DNA of 24,292 nt. It comes from Hondaea fermentalgiana (taxonomy: Eukaryota; Sar; Bigyra; Thraustochytrida; Thraustochytriidae). Under the pieces are notes generated by a model. That model did not search any database, was not told the origin of the DNA, and saw nothing but the letters and a program-made list of their open reading frames with translations. Positions within the stretch are counted from its first letter, which is position 1. Each line of letters starts with the position of its first letter. Below are positions 9,121 through 17,500 of the stretch, one piece after another. The DNA lies in the NCBI GenBank assembly GCA_014084085.1, contig NPFB01000054.1, positions 115,566 to 139,857 of the forward strand, written 5' to 3'. Made by a program: the position numbers and the translations under genes.

Positions 9121-9548
9121 AGCCGGAATCAGGGCAAGGGAGCAAGCCTAGTCGCCAGGACATCTTCCCACCAGCTCCAAGAAAGATGCTGTGTGAGGGT
9201 GAGTGAGTGCATGTGAGACGATTTACGAGCTTACTATTATTTCGCTCGATTTTATGTCGCTCAACTTATTCGTCGGGAGCCATCGTAATGAGCCCACTCT
9301 GTATTGTATTTCATGTCGTATCATGGCTTCGCGAGCCGACACCGAATCGGGGCAAGAGAGCAAGTCTGGTCGCCAGGACATCTTTCCACCCGCTCCGGGA
9401 AAGATGACGTGTGAGTGAGAGTGATCGAGTGGGTGAGTAAGTAAGTGCGAGAGGATTTACGAGCTTGCTATTAATTTCTGTCGCTCGACTTGTTCGTCGG
9501 AAGTCATCGTGATGGGCTCACTCTGTATTGTATTTCATGTCATATCGC
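9121..9548. repeat. imperfect tandem duplication, two copies of about 200 bp
   Basis: Copy 1 spans about 9121-9323 and copy 2 about 9339-9547. Matching landmarks appear in the same order: GAATC(A/G)GGGCAAG near 9126 and 9344, GTCGCCAGGACATCTT, GATTTACGAGCTT and CACTCTGTATTGTATTTCATGTC at 9295 and 9519. The offset between matches grows from 218 to 224 nt, so small indels have accumulated. Substitutions are scattered and no frame is kept open across both copies in a protein-like way, so it appears noncoding. Confidence 0.85.
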
Positions 9549-9812
9549 GGAGTGATCTCATTCGCCCACCTTGGCGAGCAACTAACGCCGAGCATCAGGA
9601 ATCTCATCTGTTTGCTATGGTGACCTGACTCGATCGATTGCGCTTGCCGCTAATGCCATCCCACAAAGGCTTGGTTCTTGTTGTAAGATACATGTCTTCT
9701 TGGTACCGCTGTTGTTGTCATGCATCTCCAGTGCGCGTGCACAACAAAAGAAGTGGCTGCTATCGCTTATGAGTGAACCTACGAGCCAAAATTATGTTGA
9801 CGTGGCTCCTTT

Positions 9813-9847
9813 GAGCGCAACGCATTTTTATCGAGCGCAACGCATTT
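9813..9847. repeat. 15-bp direct repeat upstream of the GT60 gene
   Basis: GAGCGCAACGCATTT occurs at 9813-9827 and again at 9833-9847, a 20-bp period, about 220-250 nt upstream of the ATG at 10066. It could be a pair of binding sites or a small duplication. Confidence 0.75.
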
Positions 9848-10065
9848 CCCATTCTGGCTCGAAGAATGAGGGGGTCAACGTCGGAAGACTTCTTCTTCCT
9901 CGTGTTGCCCACGTGGAACGCGCAATAAGCAAAGTACGCGACAGAGACGCGAGAGGCCAACGCATCGCACGCGGCGCACACCAGCCGTGCGCGCTCCTGC
10001 GCTCGCGCGGCGTGACATAGCCTTTGCCAGGACAACGACAGTCTGGCGCGTGAATTGTCGTCGCC

Positions 10066-11952
10066 ATGCAGGCGCGCGGAGCCCCGTCAAAACTCAGCCG
10101 CTGGCGCGCGAAGCAGTCCGAGGCCGCAGCGCGTCGCGCACAACGAGCAAGGGGCGGCTCCAGCGGTGAAGGATGGCATCTCGTCGTCTACGTCTTTGGC
10201 CTAGGCGCCGTGTGCCTGCTGCTCTTGCAGCTCATTGTGACGATTTTTCGATCAAACGATCCTGCCGACACCCTCAGCAACGGCCTCGAGAGCAAATTGC
10301 GAGCCGAGGCAAGCCGAGAAAATCGGCTAGGCGGCGGTATCAGCGGCGGTGGCGGCGGCGGCCTGATATCTGGCGATCAACTTGCTCCTGGTCCTGAACC
10401 CGACGTGGAGGGACTCGCCCACCGCATCGCCGACGCTCTTGCACCCTTCCAAACAAAGTACCTCGAAAGCATCGGGGCGCCTCTGCCCCCTTGCGACCCT
10501 CAAGATGTGGTATGGGCCGACTTTGAGCCAGGCTTTCTCTCTGGTTGTCCCAAGATTGGATGCAAAGTCTTTGACACACTCGAGGAGGCGAAAGCCGCTT
10601 GTGCCGCCGACGAAAGCTGCGGTGGCATTACCAAGACGGGCGGAAGTCTGGAGCTTCGTTATTCCCGCGATCCGCAGGATTCGGAGCATGGGGAGGTCTC
10701 ATCAGTTCGTTCCGTCTGCAAACGCAAATCGAACGCTATCGAGGTCTGGGACGCGTTTCGAAGGACCGTCGAGACGGCCCTCAACGAAGACGACAACCTC
10801 CATCTTTCAACCACCTACGAGGCTCGCGAAGACGACAGCATCTTTATGGCCATCTCGACGTATCGCGACACGACCTGCCCGGACACCTTGCGCGGCGCTT
10901 TCATGAGTGCCAAGCACCCGGAAAAGCTTTTTGTCGGCATCGTGCAGCAAAACTGCAATGTGCAAAATTGCTTCACTGGCACGGGGTGGGGCCACACGCG
11001 CAAGTGGGTACCGCAGGATGGCCCAGACGTCGACTGCGCCGAAGCTTTTTGCGCCGAGTTCCCAGAAGTCTGTCGAAAACAGGTTCGCATTCTCCGTCTC
11101 GGCGAGCGCGAGTCCTATGGCCCATTCTTTGGTCGCTACCTCAATAGCAAACTGTACCGCGGAGAGAATTTTTACGTGCAAATTGACGCGCATACCGAAT
11201 TTCGCGCAGACTGGGACTATTGGCTCATCGATCAAATGCGCCGCACAAAGAGCTACCCTTACTCTGTGATTTCCAACTATCCGCCTGCCGGAGATCCAAA
11301 AAAGACGGGCCGCTGGGCAGCACCCAATGGATACACAGAACCTTCACCCAGCGCGCTATGCGGGTGCACCTTTGAAGACGCTGGCGGGACGCACCACACT
11401 GTCCGTCTCCGCGAAACGCCCCGATCCATCGCGGAAAATGTTGACACCTCGGTGCCTCACCATTCAGCATTTGTAGCTGCCGGGTTCTTTGTGGCACATG
11501 GTTCCATCGTCAAGAATGTTCCCTTTGACCCCTTCTTGCCCTATCTCTTCATGGGTGAGGAAATCTCGCTGACTATTCGCTTTTGGACGGGTGGCTATGA
11601 TATCTACGGACCTGCCATCAATGTGCTTCGTCACGAGTACGTTCGCAAGGAAAGTCCAAAGTTCTGGGAAAGCATTTCCATGGTCTTTAGCAATGGCGGT
11701 CTGCACAATGGCCTCACAGACCTCATCATTCCCAGAGTGCAGAATCTTGTGGGCTGGAAAGACGAGCCTCCACGCTCAGAGTCTGTTTTTACGCGCAAGG
11801 ATGAATTTGGCTGCGGAAACAAGCGCTCCTCGTATCAGTTTGTCAAAGCGATGCAGATCCAGATCCGTTCGCTACGCCAGACCGCCCCGACGTGGTGTCT
11901 TCACGGGACCGACATGCCCGAGGACGTGCGAGCCTGGAAGGAGAACACATAG
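10066..11952 (+). CDS. membrane-anchored GT60-type N-acetylglucosaminyltransferase with PAN-like stem
   Basis: A 628-residue protein. A basic tail (1-36) precedes a hydrophobic anchor (about 38-61) and a Gly-rich linker. A cysteine-bounded stem segment (Cys143 to Cys218) follows, with KVFDTLEEAKAACAADESCGG and ELRYSR, resembling PAN/apple-like modules. The catalytic domain (about 255-575) has the hallmarks of the GlcNAc family (PF11397, GT60): DDSIFMAISTYRD, QIDAHTEF with the D-x-H metal site (Asp374/His376), GFFVAHG, VPFDPFLPYLFMGEEI (Glu498/Glu499) and FWTGGYDIYGP. Known members add GlcNAc to hydroxyproline of Skp1 in the cytosol (Dictyostelium, Toxoplasma) or start mucin-type O-glycans in the trypanosome Golgi. 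The anchor here points to the Golgi. The ATG at 10066 directly precedes the tail and anchor; stop is TAG. The acceptor protein is unknown. Confidence 0.88.
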   Translation: MQARGAPSKLSRWRAKQSEAAARRAQRARGGSSGEGWHLVVYVFGLGAVCLLLLQLIVTIFRSNDPADTLSNGLESKLRAEASRENRLGGGISGGGGGGLISGDQLAPGPEPDVEGLAHRIADALAPFQTKYLESIGAPLPPCDPQDVVWADFEPGFLSGCPKIGCKVFDTLEEAKAACAADESCGGITKTGGSLELRYSRDPQDSEHGEVSSVRSVCKRKSNAIEVWDAFRRTVETALNEDDNLHLSTTYEAREDDSIFMAISTYRDTTCPDTLRGAFMSAKHPEKLFVGIVQQNCNVQNCFTGTGWGHTRKWVPQDGPDVDCAEAFCAEFPEVCRKQVRILRLGERESYGPFFGRYLNSKLYRGENFYVQIDAHTEFRADWDYWLIDQMRRTKSYPYSVISNYPPAGDPKKTGRWAAPNGYTEPSPSALCGCTFEDAGGTHHTVRLRETPRSIAENVDTSVPHHSAFVAAGFFVAHGSIVKNVPFDPFLPYLFMGEEISLTIRFWTGGYDIYGPAINVLRHEYVRKESPKFWESISMVFSNGGLHNGLTDLIIPRVQNLVGWKDEPPRSESVFTRKDEFGCGNKRSSYQFVKAMQIQIRSLRQTAPTWCLHGTDMPEDVRAWKENT

Positions 11953-12239
11953 ACAGGCAGACAAGCTCTATTGACCATTTTCCTTTACCCTTTTCAACTT
12001 GGCTTTTTCACGTTGCCCGAATCGTGCAGGGTGAACGTATCATCCATCATTTTCCTCTCCTTTTGTTTTTGTTTAGGTCAGATTACCTTTTTGTTCTCAA
12101 ATATAGAACTGCTTTCGCTCTACGTTGCAGCGCCTTCTCTTGTCCCAAATTTCGTTTATGAATGAATCTCCCAGGCGAGTAGCAGCGCTGTGGATGGCCT
12201 CCTCGCCCTCGCTTCCCACACTGGCCTTCTGATTGTAAC

Positions 12240-13394
12240 TTAATCGCTTACTAAATTTCGTCACTTCGTGATCGAGCGAGGCGAGAGCCTTTGTGCGCTT
12301 GCTGTAGCGTTTCGCTTGCTTAGCCTGCTCGTTTCGGATGAGCCGAATGTAATCGGTCGAGCAGCTTCAATTTGTCCATGGCAGATTTTGAGCTGGGTGC
12401 GTCCCTTGGGGCCAAAATAGGTAAAATGAATCTTTGGGTCGCACTCTCGGTACCGCTCCAGGAAGGCCTCAGTCTTTCTGAAGAAGCAAAGAGCGTACGG
12501 ATGGCGCCTTCGTAGTATGAGCTCAGGTCCTTTTCGCGAGAGGGTTTCAAAAAGAGGCGGCCACTGAGAGAATTTCTGCGCGGCGACGGGCAACACTATC
12601 GATGTCCAGACCATTCTGGACGAGCGTATTGTAATCGCCAACGTCCTTTCGGTAGGTTGGCCATATCACGCTCAGCCACTTATTCATCTCCGCATACCAC
12701 TTTGCGATCTGCTTGGCCATTGTCGCGCCAGCCTGCCCATAGAGCATCGGCCGATTGTAATTGTACATTGTGAACAGCTTGTTCGGAGACTTTTGCAGAT
12801 CGCGTCCAGCTGTATCGAGCTTCCCGAACGCACCTTCCATACCGATTCGTTTCGAGCAGGGCATCCTGGATGGAGCTTGCTTGGTCTTCTTTTGTTCGCT
12901 TTGCGTAAACGCATTTCTGCGGAAGCTCTCTTCTGGAACCGAAGACAAGAATCACTCAGCCACCGAGTCTAAGATTTAAATTATGAGTTTATCCTGAGCT
13001 CGGCAACGAAGAGCCATCGAGAAGAGCCATCATCCGCTTTAACTTTGTAATTGCGATCGCTACGTACGAGTCCAACAAGCCGTTTTTTGCAAAAGGGAGG
13101 TCATCCGCGATGCGATCTTCGATTTCTTGACGCGATCCCTCGCCAGTATCCTCCCTACGTCGTGTATCGCGGACTGGTGGCGCCAAGGTCGCGCTCGATT
13201 TGGAACATTGAGTGCACGATGCAGGCTTCCGCGACAACACGAACGGACTGGTCGAGGCCGCGACCATCGGTCGCGCAAGCGGTCAACGAATACAGCGAGA
13301 GGACGTCACCGTAGGAAACAACAAAAGAGATCGATTTATTTTGATTTTCGTAGAGTAAAGTCTGCCAACGATCGTCTGCGTCAAGGCGGCCGAA
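12240..13394 (-). pseudogene. decayed protein-coding remnant of unknown family
   Basis: Protein-like sequence on the minus strand moves between all three frames without gaps long enough for introns. Segment 13394-13158 has no ATG at its head and ends at a stop (13155); it includes SLYSLTACATDGRGLDQ and VVAEACIVHSMFQIE. The next part, about 13160-12995, continues in another frame (QEIEDRIADDLPFAKNGLLD). About 12945-12550 reads YNRPMLYGQAGATMAKQIAK and WYAEMNKWLSVIWPTYRK, then stops at 12547. From 12550 to about 12245 the signal alternates between two frames (SSYYEGAIRTLFASSERL, FLERYRECDPKIHFTYFGPK, SAMDKLKLLDRLHSAHPK), with another internal stop. No single start or intact frame exists. I do not recognise the family. 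It could be an old host gene, a mobile element or viral-derived DNA. The flanks (11953-12239 and 13395-13584) show no gene and no terminal repeats. Confidence 0.6.
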
Positions 13395-13501
13395 TCAAGA
13401 GAGCGCGCCTGAACAAGAGTAAAACAATTCAATGCGGGTGCGGGTACGTGTTCCCACAACCTGCGTGCAGAGCCGCGCGCCCTTCAGCTTTCCCAACACC
13501 T

Positions 13502-13518
13502 GTATACGCCGCGTATAC
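13502..13518. repeat. perfect 17-nt palindrome (8-1-8)
   Basis: GTATACGC-C-GCGTATAC lies about 70 nt beyond the stop of the SERF-like gene, on its 3' side. It could form a small hairpin in the transcript or be a protein-binding site; chance is also possible. Confidence 0.7.
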
Positions 13519-13584
13519 GCTGGATGGATGAAGAAGCCCAGGGCCGAGGGGGGGAGAAGTGAGATGCAAACTGCGCATCTTTGG

Positions 13585-13902
13585 TCACTTGTTCTTGGCG
13601 ATCATCTTCTTGGTGTACTCCGGGTCGCGTTTGCCCGTGTGCGGGTTCACCATGGACTCTACCTTGCCCTTGGCCACGTACTTTTCGCCGCGGTCCTTGG
13701 TCTTCTCCTGGAGCTTGCCCTCCTCCTTGAGGCGCTTTTTCTCCGCGATCTTGGCCTGCAGGCGCTCGGCGTCCGAGAGCTTCTTGTCGCCGCCGCCGGC
13801 GTCGCCGCCGGCCTTGCCGCCCTTCTTCGGCGCGTTGCCCTGCTTCGCGCGCCGCGCCTCCGCGCGCTGCCGGTCCTTCTCGCGCTGGTTGCCGCGCGCC
13901 AT
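13585..13902 (-). CDS. SERF/4F5-like small charged protein
   Basis: A 105-residue, highly basic protein. It begins MARGNQREKDRQRAEARRAK, closely matching the N-terminal signature of the small EDRK-rich factor family (4F5, PF04419), whose human members SERF1/SERF2 promote amyloid aggregation and bind nucleic acids. A Gly/Ala/Lys stretch (about 26-41) and a charged helix (about 42-70) follow. The C-terminal extension, about 35 residues ending in MVNPHTGKRDPEYTKKMIAK, is longer than in animal SERFs. The frame is open upstream to 14763, but the conserved family start fixes the ATG at 13902; stop is TGA. It is divergent from the giant gene at 14521, with 618 nt between the two starts. It is probably cytosolic or nuclear; there is no signal peptide or membrane segment. 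Confidence 0.85.
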   Translation of the reverse strand: MARGNQREKDRQRAEARRAKQGNAPKKGGKAGGDAGGGDKKLSDAERLQAKIAEKKRLKEEGKLQEKTKDRGEKYVAKGKVESMVNPHTGKRDPEYTKKMIAKNK

Positions 13903-14520
13903 GCTCGCTCTCCTCGGGGCCGGGATCCACGCGGCGGGGGCGGCGCGGCGCGGCGCGGGCGCGGGGGCGGCTGCGGACCGGGCGGCGTGCGGGCGAGCGG
14001 ACGCGGCGCGGCGCGAGCTGGCCTGGGTGATTGATTGATTGATTGATCGGGCGATTGACTGATTGATCATCGTCGAGCCCAGACCAGGCACAGAAAAGAA
14101 AGGGAGAAAAAGAGACCAAAGAAGGAAGAGAAAAGGGCCTATTGGTTCCGAGCGCGTTCGCCGGGGGTTCTCAGAGGACCGTTGGGCCGCAAGGGCACGC
14201 ACTGCAGAGGGCGGGCTGCAGCTTGGGCTTGCGTCAGGCAGCGAAGCGTGCCGTGCAGCAAGCGCGGCAACGCGCTGGGCTCCTCTCCTGACGGGACTGC
14301 GCTTGAAAGAAAGCTTTGCGAGGACGACGCGGGGCCAGACGCTGCGCTGGGAGCTGCTGCAGCGGCGCTCCCAGCAAGCAAGCAAGCAAAGGCAAATAAG
14401 CAAGCGAAGTCGAATCTGCTTGCGTGAGCGAGGTAGGGGCTCAAAGCGGGAACTCCGACCTCGCAAACGCGGAGCTCGTTTGTCCTCTAGCTCTCGTACA
14501 AACGAGCGTACGCCCGCGAT
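13903..14520. promoter_or_regulatory. shared divergent promoter region of SERF-like and giant scaffold genes
   Basis: These 618 nt separate two divergent start codons and must hold both promoters. The SERF side is extremely GC-rich. A GATT-type microsatellite lies at about 14027-14068 and an AAGC run at about 14373-14408. No clear TATA box was seen. The minus-strand frame open across this stretch has no protein-like character. Confidence 0.55.
14027..14068. repeat. GATT microsatellite, partly interrupted
   Basis: Five TGAT/GATT units (about 14028-14047) are followed by diverged copies to about 14068, in the divergent promoter region. Confidence 0.85.
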
Positions 14521-17500
14521 ATGGAGACTCTCGTTCATGAAAATACGCCGCACGGCGCGCCGCTCGTGCGTGTCATTAAACGTTTTGCCGGAAGCCACAG
14601 AAATAAAGAGCTTGCCCTTGAAATTGGCCAGCCCGTGTGGATTGTGAGAAGAGCAAAACTTGTGAACCAGCGTGGCACGTGGTGGATTGGATATGATGCG
14701 CGGGGAAGACGGGGTGTCTTCCCCGAAGAGTGCATTGACGTCCGCGACGTTGATCCCGAGCAACTAAAGCGTGCGGCTGCAGGAGACACACGCAAGCTGC
14801 TTGAAGCTCGCAGACAGCGCCAAGGATCACGGTCTCGATCTCCCCCGCCAAAACATGCGCGCGTCGTTGATTACGCACTGCGCGCGGGCACCTTTCATAT
14901 TGAACTGCGACCTTCACTCACGGTATCACACGCTTCCCTCTTTCTTCCCGATGCCTCGACACAGCATCTCGACACCTTTGCAGCTGGAATAATCGAGACA
15001 AGCACTCAAGAAGACGCTGATAATCACGTTGAGGCTGACGCGCTAGGCACCTGGACTGACACCCACATTTCTATTTCACGAGCACTTGCCGATATTGCCA
15101 AGCAATCATCCATCGACAGCAGCACCTTGATGGAACTAAAAATTGACGACGACAGCACGCGTCAGTCCAAAGTCTGGCGACTCTCGCTCTTTCCCTTTCT
15201 CAAGTATCCCGCCACGATCTTTGGGCTCTCTACCTCTGTCCGGATCTGGTTCTCCGCAAATGCAGAGGCCAGACCTCTGGCGTCTGTCTCCATGCTTGGC
15301 GAAGCCAAAGTGCAAGTGCAGCTTAAATGTCTGCAGGACGTCGATGTCTTTCTCGAAAAGGCGCGCCTGAACCTTGGCATCATTCCTGTCATTCGCGATG
15401 GTGACGTGAGTACAAATGACCTTCATCAGCCCGGAACCATGATGGAAACCTCGTCTTTGAACCTTGCATCAGGTCAACCCATCGTAATCGGCAAATCGTC
15501 TTTCTGCCGTGTCTCGAAACTCGACGCTAACTTTGGTCACCTTGCCCTTCTTTTAAGAGATTCTGACGGTACCGTCGCAGGCCATGCAGAAGTGTCTCTC
15601 GCGCGTCTATCACGAACTCCCGATCGTCATGAAAAGCTCAAGCTGCACACTGAAACAACCGTGGGAAGTGTCAAGAGTGTTGCGGCAATACTCTCTGCCA
15701 AGGTAAAACCTGCGCTTGACCAAGAAATCTCTCACGCCCCACCTAGTCCTCAAAGAATGCCGTCTCCGACAAAACATAAAAGGTCAACTCCGGCAGGTTC
15801 TGCGCAAATTGAACTTGCCTCTCCTATACTCTCAGAGTTCGAGCACAGAGAGGACCAAGCACAGCGTCGACGTGGACGTAGTCCCCATAAAATGCCTTCG
15901 AGAGGTGAATCTCCTGCTTCTCGCGATTCGAGATCTCCCAGTCGAGAAACAAGAGTGCGGGAAAGACCGCGTGTATCAAAGCAAGCGCAACACGAGATAC
16001 AGCAGAAGAAAACCCTTGAGCAACGGCAGTCAAGGCGTCACCAAACAAGTCCGCAGAGGCACTCAAACGCTATCGCGAGTCCGAGTAGTCAAGTTAGCAA
16101 ACCATGGTCTCCACAACCGACTCATTCTCTTGAGAGTCCTGGCATTCTGAGCGCGCGTGGCAAGAAAGCAAAGGATTCAAGTCCGCGTTCAAAAAAGCAA
16201 ACCGAAAATCTATCTCTGGTGCAACAAGCTCAACAAGGCTTGAACGAACTTCTAGCGCCGCCGCTAGCCAATCACAACCAAGATGTTCACGAACCTGGCC
16301 AAGCTTGGGCATCACGTGCAAAACCTGGACATGACCTTCGTGAGGGTTTTCAACAAGATTCTACATCAGTAGATCCAAGTTTGACTGCGCAAGTACAACT
16401 TGGTCTGCGGCAGCTTTTGCACAATCACGTAGCAGACTGGCAAAACCCCTCTCTTTCACAGATTGAGACGCACTCGCACCTCGCAGTTGATGTGCAGGAC
16501 TCCTCAAGTCCATCTTCAAGCTCTTCGTCCTCCTCCCCATCGTCTGTATCATCTTCGTCGTCGCCGTCGTCATCTTCTTCTTCTTCCATCTCCTCTGACT
16601 CTTCCACAACCGTTCTTCATACGGCCAAGCCATCAAGTCCAGCTATGCTGCATTCACCAGCTTCAAAGTCTCAAGATAAAGATGCAAAGCCACCCTTGCG
16701 GCCCAAGACTTCACCCGCGTGGTCTCACCAAGGCCCTGAAACAAATTCGCCGCGGGTCCAGAAACAGCAGAAACCGTACAAAGAAAGTCCAGAACGAGAT
16801 GATCTTGAGCGCTATGAGACCGCACTTGAGGATAACCCTGGCCACGTCGCAGATTCTTTGTTTGAGCAGGATCGCATCGAAGCAATTCAGCGAGGCCTCA
16901 ATGGATGTTTGCGCCTCTCGAGACAACAACTCTGGCAGCTTGTCGCCGACGCAGGCATGTGGGACACCGTAGCAAAAGGTCTTGGCGCGTTACGTGGCGA
17001 TTCAGAAACAGTACTCCCTCTGCTTGATCTTGGCTCACTGGCATCGCTCTTACACCTCGAGTCAGGCTCCCTGGCGGTGCGCCAGCTGCATCGTGCTCTC
17101 CTGGATCTCGTCCGTGTAGAGAGCATTGAGACCGCCTTTGAACAGCATGAGCGAGGCGACATTGAAAAGGCTGCCGCCGGATTTGAGATGGATTCCTCAT
17201 TGCAACAGTGGCGGCCACTTGTGGCAATTCCTTTTGACCAGTGGACCGCGGACCATATTGCGATGCTCTTTCGCGTGTGCGGAGCTGGCGAGCGCCGTGG
17301 CAAGCCTGCTACATTTGTGTCGCGTTGTCGCGTCACGGGCAAGTACCTTTTGGAGCGCGAGATGCAGGGCAGCTTCTGTCTCGAACAAGAGCTCTGCAGC
17401 TTGGGAGTTCTCGATTCCATTGTGCGCCAACGCCTCCAGTACCAGATAAGTCTTCTCGCAAAACGCGTCGCCGCACGAACGAATCAAGATCTCCGCAATG

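Larger units (their letters stand above)
6975..10065. other. 3.1-kb gene-poor, repeat-rich region between divergent glycosyltransferase genes
   Basis: I find no convincing gene. From 6975 to about 7800 the DNA is the GC-rich upstream flank of the minus-strand gene, with AAGC, GAGAC and purine repeats. From about 7800 to 8280 there are homopurine and homopyrimidine runs. From 8280 to 9060 it is GC-rich with several overlapping open frames on both strands, all low-complexity (Arg/Pro/Ser/Ala) and mutually exclusive. From 9121 to 9548 there is an imperfect tandem duplication. The last 500 nt are less GC-rich and probably hold the promoter of the gene at 10066, including a 15-bp direct repeat. 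A short spliced or noncoding gene cannot be excluded. Confidence 0.5.

Noticed and set aside
9203..9418. Two small plus-strand frames across the tandem duplication
   Set aside because: They cross the copy boundary and are not preserved in the second copy, so the duplication is better read as noncoding.
13903..14763. Upstream extension of the SERF-like frame, overlapping the start of the giant gene
   Set aside because: The family signature begins at the ATG at 13902. The upstream part is Ala/Arg/Pro-rich, translates a microsatellite and would overlap the SH3-coding region of the giant gene in antisense.
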